Source: Chloroflexota bacterium
GTDB lineage: Bacteria > Chloroflexota > Dehalococcoidia > SZUA-161 > SpSt-899
Assembly: GCA_018657655.1 (NCBI GenBank)
Contig: JABHWQ010000446.1
Span: 1-8,614 of the forward strand
DNA: 8,614 nt
Direction: 5' to 3'
Under the pieces are notes generated by a model. That model saw only the letters and a list, made by a program, of their open reading frames with translations. It did no database searches and was not told the DNA's origin. Both the position numbers and the translations under genes were made by a program. Shown here one piece after another: positions 1-7,023 of this stretch. The stretch's first letter is position 1; each line of letters starts with the position of its first letter.

Positions 1-1
1 C

Positions 2-349
2 AGCTACGGAGTCGATTCACATCATTTGCAGCGTGTGGTTCTGGATGGACGGGTAGTTAACGAAGGTAATTTTCTGGCTTCTCACATATCGTATGAAATA
101 CCCTATCGCAGTATTACTCCATTGCCCGGGGAATGTGAGAATCTGCTTGTACCGATTTGCCTCAGCAGTTCACATATTGCGTTCGGATCTATTCGCATGG
201 AGCCGGTCTTCATGATTCTCGGACAGTCGGCAGCTACTGCCGCCTGCCTTGCTATTAATTCTGGAGTCAGTGTGCAAAATGTCGATTATGCCGCTCTGCG
301 AAGTCGGCTTGTAGCCGACAATCAGGTTCTTAACCTGACTGACAGGTGA
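2..349 (+). CDS. FAD-dependent oxidoreductase, C-terminal fragment (5' end outside window)
   Basis: This is the last 115 codons of a gene that begins before the window; the frame is open from base 2 and ends at TGA 347-349. The segment IPYRSITP, followed by ECENLLVPICLSSSHIAFGSIR and MEPVFMILGQSAATAA, matches from memory the conserved C-terminal part of the FAD_oxidored family (Pfam PF12831). In that family this stretch closes the FAD-binding fold; the last part, VDYAALRSRL then QVL, is also usual. Members are frequent in glycan-degradation loci of Planctomycetota and Lentisphaerota, where their substrates are mostly unknown. The N-terminal Rossmann GxGxxG motif lies outside the window, so cofactor binding cannot be confirmed here. 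The next reading frame (Tat leader of the broken sulfatase) starts 75 bases downstream on the same strand, which is compatible with co-transcription. The family call is fairly sure; the substrate is unknown. Confidence 0.85.
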   Translation, partial: SYGVDSHHLQRVVLDGRVVNEGNFLASHISYEIPYRSITPLPGECENLLVPICLSSSHIAFGSIRMEPVFMILGQSAATAACLAINSGVSVQNVDYAALRSRLVADNQVLNLTDR

Positions 350-424
350 TCTAGGGTTAATATCGGTTATTTTCACATTTTTCCGCTCGATTAACTGGAA
401 TCCACACCATACTTTTCCGGAAAA

Positions 425-1140
425 ATGAAAATGAAGTGCGATAATAATTCCCTCAATCGCCGCAGTTTCCTGGCCCGCGCAGCCATGAGTTGATGACATT
501 TCCCAGATTCCTGAACAATAATGGATATGCGTCAGCCTTTGTCGGCAAATGGCATATGGGTGTTGACGACACACCGCGTCCAGGTTTCGATTACTGGTAC
601 AGCATACAGGGGCAGGGGTATCATTTCGATCCCGATGTCAATGAGAATGGAAAGAGGTACAAGGCTGAGGGGTACACGACAGACATCTTTACCGAAAAGG
701 CGGTGGAGTTTGTCAAGCAGGAACGGGAAGAGCCTTTTGTGCTGTATCTTTCTCACAAAGTTGTGCACCCGAATACTTTTCAGTACGCGGACGGCAGCTT
801 ATCGGGAACCGATGAGTTCACACCGGCAGAGCGCCATAAAAATCTGTACGAAGGGTTGGAAATCCTCCGTCGCCCCAACGCGAAGCATTACGGGGAAGGG
901 AAACCCGCACTACAGCGTGATATTCCAGGCGTGGAACCACAAGGCCCTGATACCGGCACGAAAGACGATGTGATTCGCGACCGTCTGCGAATGCTCGCAT
1001 CGGCTGATGATGGAACTCAAGAAATTATTGGAGGAATCAAGTCCGGTGAAATATTAATCGACATCGCCACGGGGGAGCAGGATACCGGTTTCCGCAGGCA
1101 GCGTCGATTGACGCCGAATCAGGGCATTGCCTGTCTTTAG
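425..1140 (+). pseudogene. Sulfatase (S1/arylsulfatase-like), disrupted: Tat leader joined to mid-domain fragment
   Basis: ATG 425 opens a 22-codon leader containing NRRSFLARAA, a twin-arginine export motif, and stops at TGA 491-493. Another frame continues from ATG 493; the two overlap as TGATG. That frame immediately shows sulfatase text: GYASAFVGKWHMG (GKWH at 544-555), RPGFDYW, LYLSHKVVHP, PAERHKNLYEG, KPALQRDIPG, and DTGTKDDVIRDRLRML ending near base 1015. In intact S1 sulfatases roughly 90 or more residues lie between the leader and GKWH, including the metal-binding Asp pair and the C-x-P-S-R site whose Cys becomes formylglycine; here only about 28 codons separate RR from GKWH and no such site is present. 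After ADDG (about 1016) similarity fades and the usual TSDHG segment and C-terminal domain are absent; the frame ends at TAG 1138-1140. I infer two deletions plus a frame change, so no active enzyme. Assembly error is an alternative. Confidence 0.8.
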
Positions 1141-1161
1141 CGCAAGAAACTCTAAAATTAA

Positions 1162-1202
1162 TCCCTCAATCCCCCCCTTTGGCCAAGAGGGGGATTGAGG
1201 GA
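1162..1202. repeat. Palindromic element (14-bp perfect inverted repeat), REP/MITE-like
   Basis: TCCCTCAATCCCCC (1162-1175) and GGGGGATTGAGGGA (1189-1202) are perfect reverse complements, separated by 13 bases that can extend the stem with one mismatch and three pairs around a TGGCC loop. It lies between the end of the broken sulfatase and the start of the arabinofuranosidase gene. From memory, C-rich/G-rich palindromes of the type CCCCCTTTGG-CAAGGGGGATTGAGGG are dispersed between genes in many environmental genomes. There is no T-tract after it, so it is not a standard intrinsic terminator, although it could still act on the transcript as a strong RNA hairpin. Only one copy is in this window, so mobility is inferred. 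Confidence 0.7.
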
Positions 1203-1244
1203 GATTATTCAGATGACAGGCATACTTTGAAGACAAAAAATCAA

Positions 1245-1250
1245 GAGGTG
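1245..1250 (+). promoter_or_regulatory. Shine-Dalgarno GAGGTG fixing the GTG start of the arabinofuranosidase
   Basis: GAGGTG sits 6 bases before GTG 1257. Starting there gives a clean signal peptide, whereas the longest open frame (from 1179) would begin inside the palindrome and add 26 unlikely residues. Confidence 0.6.
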
Positions 1251-1256
1251 TTCCCT

Positions 1257-2909
1257 GTGAGAAAATATCACACAAGTCTTCTAATCCTGGCTCTTTTGGT
1301 GTCGTCAGTATTACAGGCAGGTAATGCTGTCTATCGGATTCGGAATGAAACATTGCATAGCATTGATCCCTGTCTTTTCGGGCAGTTCATGGAGCGGCCA
1401 AGTTGGGGAGAAATAGGACCTGAAGGAGCCTTGATACCAGGGACTAACAGGCTTCAGTCAGAAGTTGAGAAGCTGATACAGAAAATGGAAATTCCGGTCA
1501 TGCGGTTCCCTGGAGGGACCGACGTTGATTTTATGGATTGGCAGGACATGGTAAGTAACGTTCCAGGCCGTGGTAAGGACAGGCCGGTGAGTATCGGTCA
1601 CGGTGGTGATACAGTTTCAAACCATTTTGGCTACGACGAATTCTTAAACCTCAGTGAGCAACTGGAGTCGCAGCCAATCATAGTGGTGAATTTCCGCGAC
1701 GGTTTACTGGGAGTAAAATCCCTCAAGGAAGCCGCTTTTCATGCAGCTGAACTGGTGGCTTACTGTAACGCCGGTTTGGGAACCGAACTTCCTAAAGGAA
1801 TGCCTGATTGGCCGTCAATTAGAGCCATGAATGGTCATCCTGAGCCATATGGAGTAAAGAACTGGCAGATAGGAAATGAGACATGGGCATTCTTTAAAAT
1901 GTTAAGGGAACAGCATCCTCAGGATACCGACAAATACTACGCCGATTGCATTGTCGCTTTTGCCCGTGCCATGCTTGAAGTAGATCCAAATATTGAGTTC
2001 ATTATCGATGGGCACGGTCCAACTCAAATGGCGGCTCATATCGCACGAGAGGAACTGGGTGAGAAACTCCGATATACAGTTTTTCACCTTTACAAGCCCT
2101 GGGGTATCAGCGAGGTAAAAAGAGATGGCGAACCTGTCGAGACAGGAACTCTATCGGATTCTGATGTATGGAGCGCATGGATTGCTACTCCAAATATGAA
2201 TGAAGAAGGACTGTCAGTATTACGGCATCCACTTTTAGCAGAAGCACGCCGTGATGGTTTCAAACTTGCTGTAACGGAATGGAACTGGAATGGGTGGTGG
2301 AGAGTTCAACCTTCGCCTTTGGCTTCATCATTCGCAAAAGGCGTTGGAGCGGCCGGTTTCATCCACGGCTTGATGCGTTCGGCGGATGTGATCGAAATCG
2401 GCTGTCAATCCATGCTGGTTGGTAATTCTTGGGGAATACACGCTATCTGGGCTGACCGGAACGGAGTTAAATCACCCCGGTACATGCCAACTGGTCAAGT
2501 AACGATGCTTTATTCTCAGCACCATGGACCAAAAATGTTGAAACTGGAATCATCAGGAATCCCAACCTATTCCCAACCTTTCAAGATGAGTGGGATCGGG
2601 CCAAGTGAAAAAGTGGCCTATCTGGACGCTTTGGCAACCGCTAGTGATGACAAGATATTCTTTCATGTAATCAACCGGCACTTTGATAAATCTATCGAGA
2701 TTACTGTCGACCTGACAGATATGGGATCTTTCGACAATAAAGCCGAACACTTTATGCTGGAGGGTCGGCTAAATGATAGTCCTGCCAAAGGTGAATCAGA
2801 CCAGATAGCAAAAATCCAGCGCTCGGAATTAACCCATGATGGTAAAACCCTCAAAGTTTTTCTTCCAGCCAGGACAGTTTCATGCATCGAACTTTATAAA
2901 AATAGATAG
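1257..2909 (+). CDS. Secreted alpha-L-arabinofuranosidase-like glycoside hydrolase (GH51-like, clan GH-A)
   Basis: The 550-residue product begins with a signal peptide (RKYH, then the hydrophobic core TSLLILALLVSSVL, cleavage near QAGNA), so it is exported. The early LFGQFMERP motif resembles the (Y/F)GxFxE stretch of GH51 enzymes. Residues 204-209 read WQIGNE, with Glu208 as expected acid/base; VTEWNW places Glu341 as expected nucleophile. Their spacing of 133 residues is close to that of retaining clan GH-A arabinofuranosidases. The end (FHVINRHFDKSIEITVDL, then LPARTVSCIEL) fits the C-terminal beta-sandwich of this family. The expected reaction is hydrolysis of terminal alpha-L-arabinofuranosyl residues from arabinan, arabinoxylan or pectin side chains. 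GTG 1257 is chosen for its SD and signal peptide. It may have been co-transcribed with the broken sulfatase, 116 bases upstream. The fold and catalytic class are well supported; the precise substrate is not, and a related GH-A family remains possible. Confidence 0.83.
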   Translation: MRKYHTSLLILALLVSSVLQAGNAVYRIRNETLHSIDPCLFGQFMERPSWGEIGPEGALIPGTNRLQSEVEKLIQKMEIPVMRFPGGTDVDFMDWQDMVSNVPGRGKDRPVSIGHGGDTVSNHFGYDEFLNLSEQLESQPIIVVNFRDGLLGVKSLKEAAFHAAELVAYCNAGLGTELPKGMPDWPSIRAMNGHPEPYGVKNWQIGNETWAFFKMLREQHPQDTDKYYADCIVAFARAMLEVDPNIEFIIDGHGPTQMAAHIAREELGEKLRYTVFHLYKPWGISEVKRDGEPVETGTLSDSDVWSAWIATPNMNEEGLSVLRHPLLAEARRDGFKLAVTEWNWNGWWRVQPSPLASSFAKGVGAAGFIHGLMRSADVIEIGCQSMLVGNSWGIHAIWADRNGVKSPRYMPTGQVTMLYSQHHGPKMLKLESSGIPTYSQPFKMSGIGPSEKVAYLDALATASDDKIFFHVINRHFDKSIEITVDLTDMGSFDNKAEHFMLEGRLNDSPAKGESDQIAKIQRSELTHDGKTLKVFLPARTVSCIELYKNR

Positions 2910-3181
2910 AATCCCAAAGTCATCATGATAAAGCGACAATTCCCTTGATGATGAATACGTTGGAGGCAATAGCGTTCAAGCCGCCACCGCCTGTATCAGT
3001 TCAATCATATCTTGTGGCATATTCCGCAGAAAAGTTTGAAAATAATATCGTCGGGCCCGCCATTTGTTTAAAATTCATGCGCAACTCATTGCCTCGCCGA
3101 GAGTAGTATTCGAATATTAAAGCTATTTAGCACTGTGAGTTGGGGGAATAACCAATAATCCCCTAACGAGAGCTACGAGAA
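2910..3181. other. Gene-poor stretch with coding-like minus-strand remnant
   Basis: No intact gene is visible. On the minus strand, frame 2976-3074 is open for 32 codons and ends in a protein-like tail (RRYYFQTFLRNMPQDMIEL, then IQAVAA and TGA at 2978-2976). A second minus frame, 3001-3126, is open for 41 codons and reads EYYSRRGNELRMNFKQ, so the two could be one C-terminus split by a frameshift. I do not recognise the family. A 7-bp inverted repeat (TCATCAT 2920-2926, ATGATGA 2948-2954) follows the arabinofuranosidase stop but has no T-tract. With the transposase scar that follows, this looks like decayed mobile or displaced DNA. Confidence 0.3.
3139..3167. repeat. Inverted repeat/hairpin next to the transposase remnant
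   Basis: GTTGGGGGA (3139-3147) and TCCCCTAAC (3159-3167) form a 9-bp stem with one G-T pair and an 11-base loop. It lies 15 bases before the recognisable transposase text. It could be a regulatory hairpin or an unrelated palindromic repeat. There is no terminator T-tract. Confidence 0.4.
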
Positions 3182-3384
3182 ATGGATTACGACAACTCAC
3201 CAATGGAAAGTGATTTGGTCTTTGAAGAAGAAACGAATATAATTAAAAGAGTACCAGACCAGGGATAAAGCGCAGGAAAAGTATCTTCGAGTACATCGAG
3301 GTCTTCTATAACCGGTATCAGAGCCATTCATCTCTTGGCAAGCAAAGCCCCTCAGAATTCAAGGGATCAGCAGCAGTTAAGTGA
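3182..3384 (+). pseudogene. IS3-family transposase, C-terminal remnant with frameshifts
   Basis: Three consecutive frames spell the end of an IS3-family DDE transposase. Frame one (from 3182) reads YDNSPMES, matching the conserved WDNAPMESF block. Frame two reads WSLKKKRI (3216-3239), an in-frame TAA at 3240-3242, then LKEYQTRDKA up to 3272. Frame three (from 3271) reads RRKSIFEYIEVFYNRYQSHS, then SLGKQSPSEF, and ends at TGA 3382-3384; this matches the family's usual SIFEYIEVFYNR...H..LG..SP..F terminus, which carries the region just after the last catalytic Glu. Two frameshifts and one stop codon make it inactive. No N-terminal part, OrfA or clear terminal inverted repeats were found upstream, so most of the element is gone. 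The family assignment rests on motif recognition and is fairly secure; the subgroup is not. Confidence 0.85.
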
Positions 3385-3394
3385 TAGATCACTT
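3379..3394. repeat. 16-bp dyad AAGTGAT-AG-ATCACTT
   Basis: Two perfect 7-bp arms flank a 2-base centre. The dyad spans the transposase stop codon and ends 35 bases before the kinase start codon. Short symmetric dyads of this size are typical of dimeric repressor operators, so it could be an operator for the kinase gene or a leftover from the insertion event. No promoter boxes were recognised beside it. Confidence 0.4.
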
Positions 3395-3429
3395 GCTTCG
3401 TATAAGCAGCTCTTAATGGAGCACTTCCA

Positions 3430-6400
3430 ATGTCCAAGAATAAACCAACTTACAAGGAACTGGAGAAGAGGGTCAGGGAACTTGAGAGTAGGATAATTAA
3501 GCAGGAAATCTCTTTAAAAAATGGGCATCTTACTGAAGAACAATTTTCAATTGTCTCAGATAATTTGCCTGGAATGGTATATCAATTTGTTCTGCATAAA
3601 GACGGATCATTCTCTATTCCTTACATAAGTAAACAAGTTGCCCTGTATTCTGGTTTTAAGCCTGATGAAATACAATCTACTCCTGAACTGCTATTTAAGC
3701 CAATCCACCCTGACGATATTGAAATCGTAAATATAGCAATCGAAGAATCTGCGAGAACTTTAGAAAGTTGTAAGTTTGAGCATCGCTTGATATCCAAAGA
3801 TGGCAGTGTAACTTGGTTCCTTGTTAAATCAATACCAAGAATATTGGAGAGCGGGGATATCCTTTGGAACGGTATCTCAATTGATATTACCGAGAGCAAG
3901 CAAGCAGAGAGAGAGCTTGAGAGGATGTTCAATCTTACAGATTTTATGACATGCATAGCTGATATAAATAACTTTCATTTTTTAAAGTTAAGCCCGGCTT
4001 TTGAGGACAAGCTTGGTTATTCTTCTGAAGAAATGCTTAACAAATCTTTTATGGATTTCGTACATCCGGATGACAAACAGATAACACTGGATGTTGTAAA
4101 AGAGGAATTGGAAAAAGGTAAAGAAGTAATTGGCTTTGATAACAGGTACAGATGTAAAGATGGGTCATATAAGTGGCTCGCCTGGACATCGCGCCCTGTT
4201 GTTGAGGAAGGCATAACCTTTGCTATGGCCTATGATATCACTGATCGAAAGAAAGCTCAAGCAGACCTAAGAAAAAGCGAAGAATTCCTGCAACATGTAA
4301 TTGAATCCACTACCGATGCAATCTGGGATTGGAATGTAAGGACGGGTGAGACGTATTTCAGCTCTCGTTGGTTCACGATGCTTGGTTACCAAGCATTCGA
4401 GATGCCTTCATCATATCAGACATGGGAAAGCCTCCTGCATCCCGATGACAAGGAACGTACAATAGGTACTGTTAGGAAACATTTAGAAAAAAATATTGGC
4501 CCATTCAGTATTGAATTTCGGATGAAAATGAAGAATGGGGGCTGGAAATGGCTTTTGGGAAGAGGGCATACAGTAGAATTTGACAGCGAAAACAAGCCAT
4601 TAAGAATGGTAGGTTCGCATATTGACATCTCCGAGCGCAAGCAGGTTGAAGAAGTGCTGCGCAAAGAGAAGGAATTCACCGAGATTGCCCTGAATGCTCA
4701 GCTCGACACTTTTTTTCTCTTCGAAATCGAAACAGGAAAAGCAATTCGTTGGAACCAGGCCTTCAATAATATATCGGGGTATACAGATGAAGAAATAGCA
4801 GCGATGCCGGCCACTGCAATGTCCTACTTCAGCCCCGAAGACTTTATTCGGGCCAGTAACTTCAACCTTGAAGTAATTGAAAATGGTACAGGTACTATTG
4901 AACTGGACTTGATCTGCAAGAATGGCCATAAGGTCCCGACGGAATACAAAGTTTCAGTTATTGAGGACAAGCAAGGCAAGCCGAAATACTTTGTCTCAAT
5001 AGGGCGGGACATTACCGACCGCAAGAAGATTGAAGAAGCACTGCTTAGTGAAAAACACTTTATCGATTTAGCAATAGACAGCCTGCCTGGGATTTTCTAT
5101 CTCTTCACAATAGAAGGAAAATTTCTGCGATGGAACCGTAACTTCGAGACATCATCGGGATACTCTGGCGAGGAGATCAGTCAGATGCACCCGCGTGATT
5201 TCTTTCCTGTTGAGGAGCAGTCCCTTGTTGAGGAGCGAATCCGGGAAGTATTTACGAAGGGAGAAAGCGCCGTCGAAGCCAATTGGCTTTCGAAGGACGG
5301 GACGAAAACTTTCTACTTTCTGACCGGTGTGCGGGTGGATATCAATGACACTCCCTGCCAGGTCGGTATGGGTATCAACATCACCGAGCGCAGGCAACTG
5401 GAAGAGGAACGCAACAGGGCAGGCAAACTTGAATCCATCGGTGTTCTTGCCGGAGGGATAGCCCACGACTTCAACAATATCCTTACTGCCATTATGGGTA
5501 ACATCTCTTTGGCAAACATGTTCGCAGATGAGGATATAAAAAAGGCCAAAGATATATTATATGAAGCTGAAAAAGCCAGTCTGAGAGCAAAAGACTTAAC
5601 CCAGCAACTACTCACTTTTTCCAAAGGTGGAGAGCCAGTCAAGAAGGCAACACCACTTAGAGAATTGATAAAGGATTCAGTCAGTTTTTCCCTGCGAGGC
5701 TCCAAATCAAAAAGCAAGATTAACATCCAAAAAAAGTTATGGATTGCAGAAGTGGATGAAGGCCAAATCAACCAGGTGATCAACAACATAATTATCAATG
5801 CAGACCAGGCAATGCCGCAAGGCGGAACGATCAGCGTCCGAGTAATAAATGTTGCGATTGACTCAGATAATTTACTGCCACTGGTTGAGGGGAAATACAT
5901 CAGGATAACCATCAAAGATCAGGGAACGGGTGTAGCTAAAGAACATCTGTCGATGATATTTGATCCCTATTTCACAACAAAACAGAAGGGAAGCGGTCTT
6001 GGGCTTGCAACTTGCTATTCGATTATCAGCAAGCATGGTGGTCATATAGATGTAGAAAGCAAGCTAGATGTAGGAACAACCTTCCACATTTATCTTCCTG
6101 CTTCATCTGGACAGGTAGAAGCAATGGGCCATGGGAAGAAGGAGGATACGACGGTCAACGCAGGAAAGATTCTTGTCATGGATGATGAGCAGGTAGTGCT
6201 TGATGTAGCTTCAAGATTACTTGAGCACATCGGGTGTGAAGTGGAATGCGCCGTAAATGGCACAGACGCAATCAAGAAGTACAGAAAAGCAATTAATTCT
6301 GACAAGCCATTTGTTGTGGTGATTCTCGACCTCACGATACCAGGAGGCTTGGGAGGCAAAGATACGATGGCAAGATTGCTTGAGATAGATCCTGAAGTGA

Positions 6401-6546
6401 ATGCAATAGTATCCAGCGGCTATTCCAACGACCCGGTGATGGCTAACTATCGAGATTATGGGTTCAGTTCCGTTGTGTCGAAACCATACCGGATCGGGGA
6501 GTTACGGAAAGTGCTGCAGAGCGTGTTGAAGGAAAAGAGCGATTGA
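3430..6546 (+). CDS. Soluble hybrid sensor histidine kinase, five PAS domains plus receiver
   Basis: The 1038-residue protein senses signals and autophosphorylates, then passes phosphate to its own receiver. Order: coiled-coil start (YKELEKRVRELES, residues 7-19), PAS1 about 36-155, PAS2 162-272, PAS3 283-402, PAS4 412-530, PAS5 541-653; each PAS ends in the linker signature D/N-I-T/S-x-R/S-K/R. HisKA has GIAHDFNNILTAI with phospho-acceptor His679. The ATPase domain has an N box (NNIIINADQA, Asn790), G1 DQGTG (830-834), an F box DPYFTT, and G2 GSGLGLAT from 854. The C-terminal receiver has acidic Asp918/Asp919, phospho-acceptor Asp967 in ILDLTIPGG, Ser995/Ser996 and Lys1018, all intact. There is no hydrophobic segment, so it is cytoplasmic. 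ATG 3430 has GGAG (3418-3421) 8 bases upstream. It has no DNA-binding output and no partner regulator or HPt gene nearby. A ligand, redox or haem role of the PAS domains cannot be read from sequence. It is followed by about 480 bases without a clear gene. Confidence 0.93.
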   Translation: MSKNKPTYKELEKRVRELESRIIKQEISLKNGHLTEEQFSIVSDNLPGMVYQFVLHKDGSFSIPYISKQVALYSGFKPDEIQSTPELLFKPIHPDDIEIVNIAIEESARTLESCKFEHRLISKDGSVTWFLVKSIPRILESGDILWNGISIDITESKQAERELERMFNLTDFMTCIADINNFHFLKLSPAFEDKLGYSSEEMLNKSFMDFVHPDDKQITLDVVKEELEKGKEVIGFDNRYRCKDGSYKWLAWTSRPVVEEGITFAMAYDITDRKKAQADLRKSEEFLQHVIESTTDAIWDWNVRTGETYFSSRWFTMLGYQAFEMPSSYQTWESLLHPDDKERTIGTVRKHLEKNIGPFSIEFRMKMKNGGWKWLLGRGHTVEFDSENKPLRMVGSHIDISERKQVEEVLRKEKEFTEIALNAQLDTFFLFEIETGKAIRWNQAFNNISGYTDEEIAAMPATAMSYFSPEDFIRASNFNLEVIENGTGTIELDLICKNGHKVPTEYKVSVIEDKQGKPKYFVSIGRDITDRKKIEEALLSEKHFIDLAIDSLPGIFYLFTIEGKFLRWNRNFETSSGYSGEEISQMHPRDFFPVEEQSLVEERIREVFTKGESAVEANWLSKDGTKTFYFLTGVRVDINDTPCQVGMGINITERRQLEEERNRAGKLESIGVLAGGIAHDFNNILTAIMGNISLANMFADEDIKKAKDILYEAEKASLRAKDLTQQLLTFSKGGEPVKKATPLRELIKDSVSFSLRGSKSKSKINIQKKLWIAEVDEGQINQVINNIIINADQAMPQGGTISVRVINVAIDSDNLLPLVEGKYIRITIKDQGTGVAKEHLSMIFDPYFTTKQKGSGLGLATCYSIISKHGGHIDVESKLDVGTTFHIYLPASSGQVEAMGHGKKEDTTVNAGKILVMDDEQVVLDVASRLLEHIGCEVECAVNGTDAIKKYRKAINSDKPFVVVILDLTIPGGLGGKDTMARLLEIDPEVNAIVSSGYSNDPVMANYRDYGFSSVVSKPYRIGELRKVLQSVLKEKSD

Positions 6547-6584
6547 TCAAGAAAAGTGTTTAACTTGGTGTCCATTATAGCGGA

Positions 6585-6725
6585 TTAATTCCAGTAAAAC
6601 CATCTCTTAGCTATTAGGCTAATGTGGTCCAACTTGTTCTGAAGGGATACAACAACGTTGTTTTCAATAGCTAGTGGATTGAGCTGAAATTTGCTGCTTC
6701 CGCCTGATCCTCTCCGCTTAACCAT
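6585..6725 (-). CDS. Possible small ORF, 46 residues, unknown
   Basis: The minus strand is open from ATG (6725-6723) to TAA (6587-6585). The product begins MVKRRGSGGSSKFQLNPL, continues AIENNVVVSLQNKLDHISLI and ends AKRWFYWN. I do not recognise it. It is basic, has no signal peptide or membrane segment, and lacks a clear Shine-Dalgarno site before the ATG. It would be convergent with the kinase, ending 38 bases beyond the kinase stop. The composition reads like genuine protein rather than random text, but it could equally be a remnant of a longer lost gene or chance. Low confidence. Confidence 0.22.
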   Translation of the reverse strand: MVKRRGSGGSSKFQLNPLAIENNVVVSLQNKLDHISLIAKRWFYWN

Positions 6726-6890
6726 CGACTAACATCGTCAAATCTGCGCTGTACCGAAAGAAACTTTTAGTAAGGTGGGCTACCTCACTGGTTCTTTACC
6801 CTGGAGTGATATACTGGAATAATTAGTGGTACCGTTATTGGATGCGGGTCACAGGGATATGAACAAACGGGAAACTCAAAGAGCGCTGAA

Positions 6891-6899
6891 TGCTATAAT
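6891..6899 (+). promoter_or_regulatory. Candidate extended -10 promoter for the serine hydrolase
   Basis: TGCTATAAT matches the sigma70 extended -10 consensus (TGnTATAAT) exactly. No good -35 box lies 16-18 bases upstream, which extended -10 promoters can tolerate. It would give a leader of roughly 120 bases before the start at 7024. Support is by consensus only. Confidence 0.3.
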
Positions 6900-7013
6900 C
6901 CTTGGGAGAATAACAATAATAAAATATTGCATATGCTCAGTGCTACACCTTAATTTAAATGTCAACTTTCCAACATGTTTTGACGCCATACTATCTTTCT
7001 TCGGAAATTAAGT

Positions 7014-7018
7014 GGAGG
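7014..7018 (+). promoter_or_regulatory. Shine-Dalgarno GGAGG deciding the TTG start
   Basis: GGAGG lies 5 bases before TTG 7024. The alternative in-frame GTG at 7012 overlaps this site and has only a weak GGAA upstream, so TTG is preferred. Confidence 0.55.
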
Positions 7019-7023
7019 CAAAA

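Larger units (their letters stand above)
6547..7011. other. Intergenic region without a convincing gene
   Basis: No protein with recognisable motifs, no tRNA or rRNA, and no strong terminator could be seen. It holds a weak minus-strand small ORF, a 12-bp palindrome (AACAACGTTGTT, 6651-6662), an imperfect 8-bp stem (6769-6776 with 6782-6789, one mismatch, no T-tract) and a possible promoter at 6891. A plus-strand frame from GTG 6826 to the stop at 7009-7011 has no ribosome site and no family features, so I do not call it. Confidence 0.5.

Noticed and set aside
1179..1256. Longer N-terminus for the arabinofuranosidase (from 1179)
   Set aside because: It would begin inside the palindrome and place 26 residues before a clear signal peptide; GTG 1257 has a good SD site.
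3430..5390. Repeated PAS segments as a tandem DNA repeat
   Set aside because: The five domains share fold-level motifs such as DITDRKK but differ at the nucleotide level, so they are ancient domain repeats, not a DNA repeat array.
5313..5915. 200-codon minus-strand open frame
   Set aside because: It lies opposite the kinase PAS5/HisKA/ATPase coding region, whose motifs are unmistakable; it is a shadow frame.
6769..6789. Possible terminator hairpin
   Set aside because: The stem has only 8 pairs with one mismatch and there is no T-tract after it; it is also about 220 bases from the kinase stop.
6826..7011. 61-codon plus-strand frame before the serine hydrolase
   Set aside because: GTG start without a ribosome site, no recognisable motif, and it ends exactly where the next frame begins; better explained as leader DNA.
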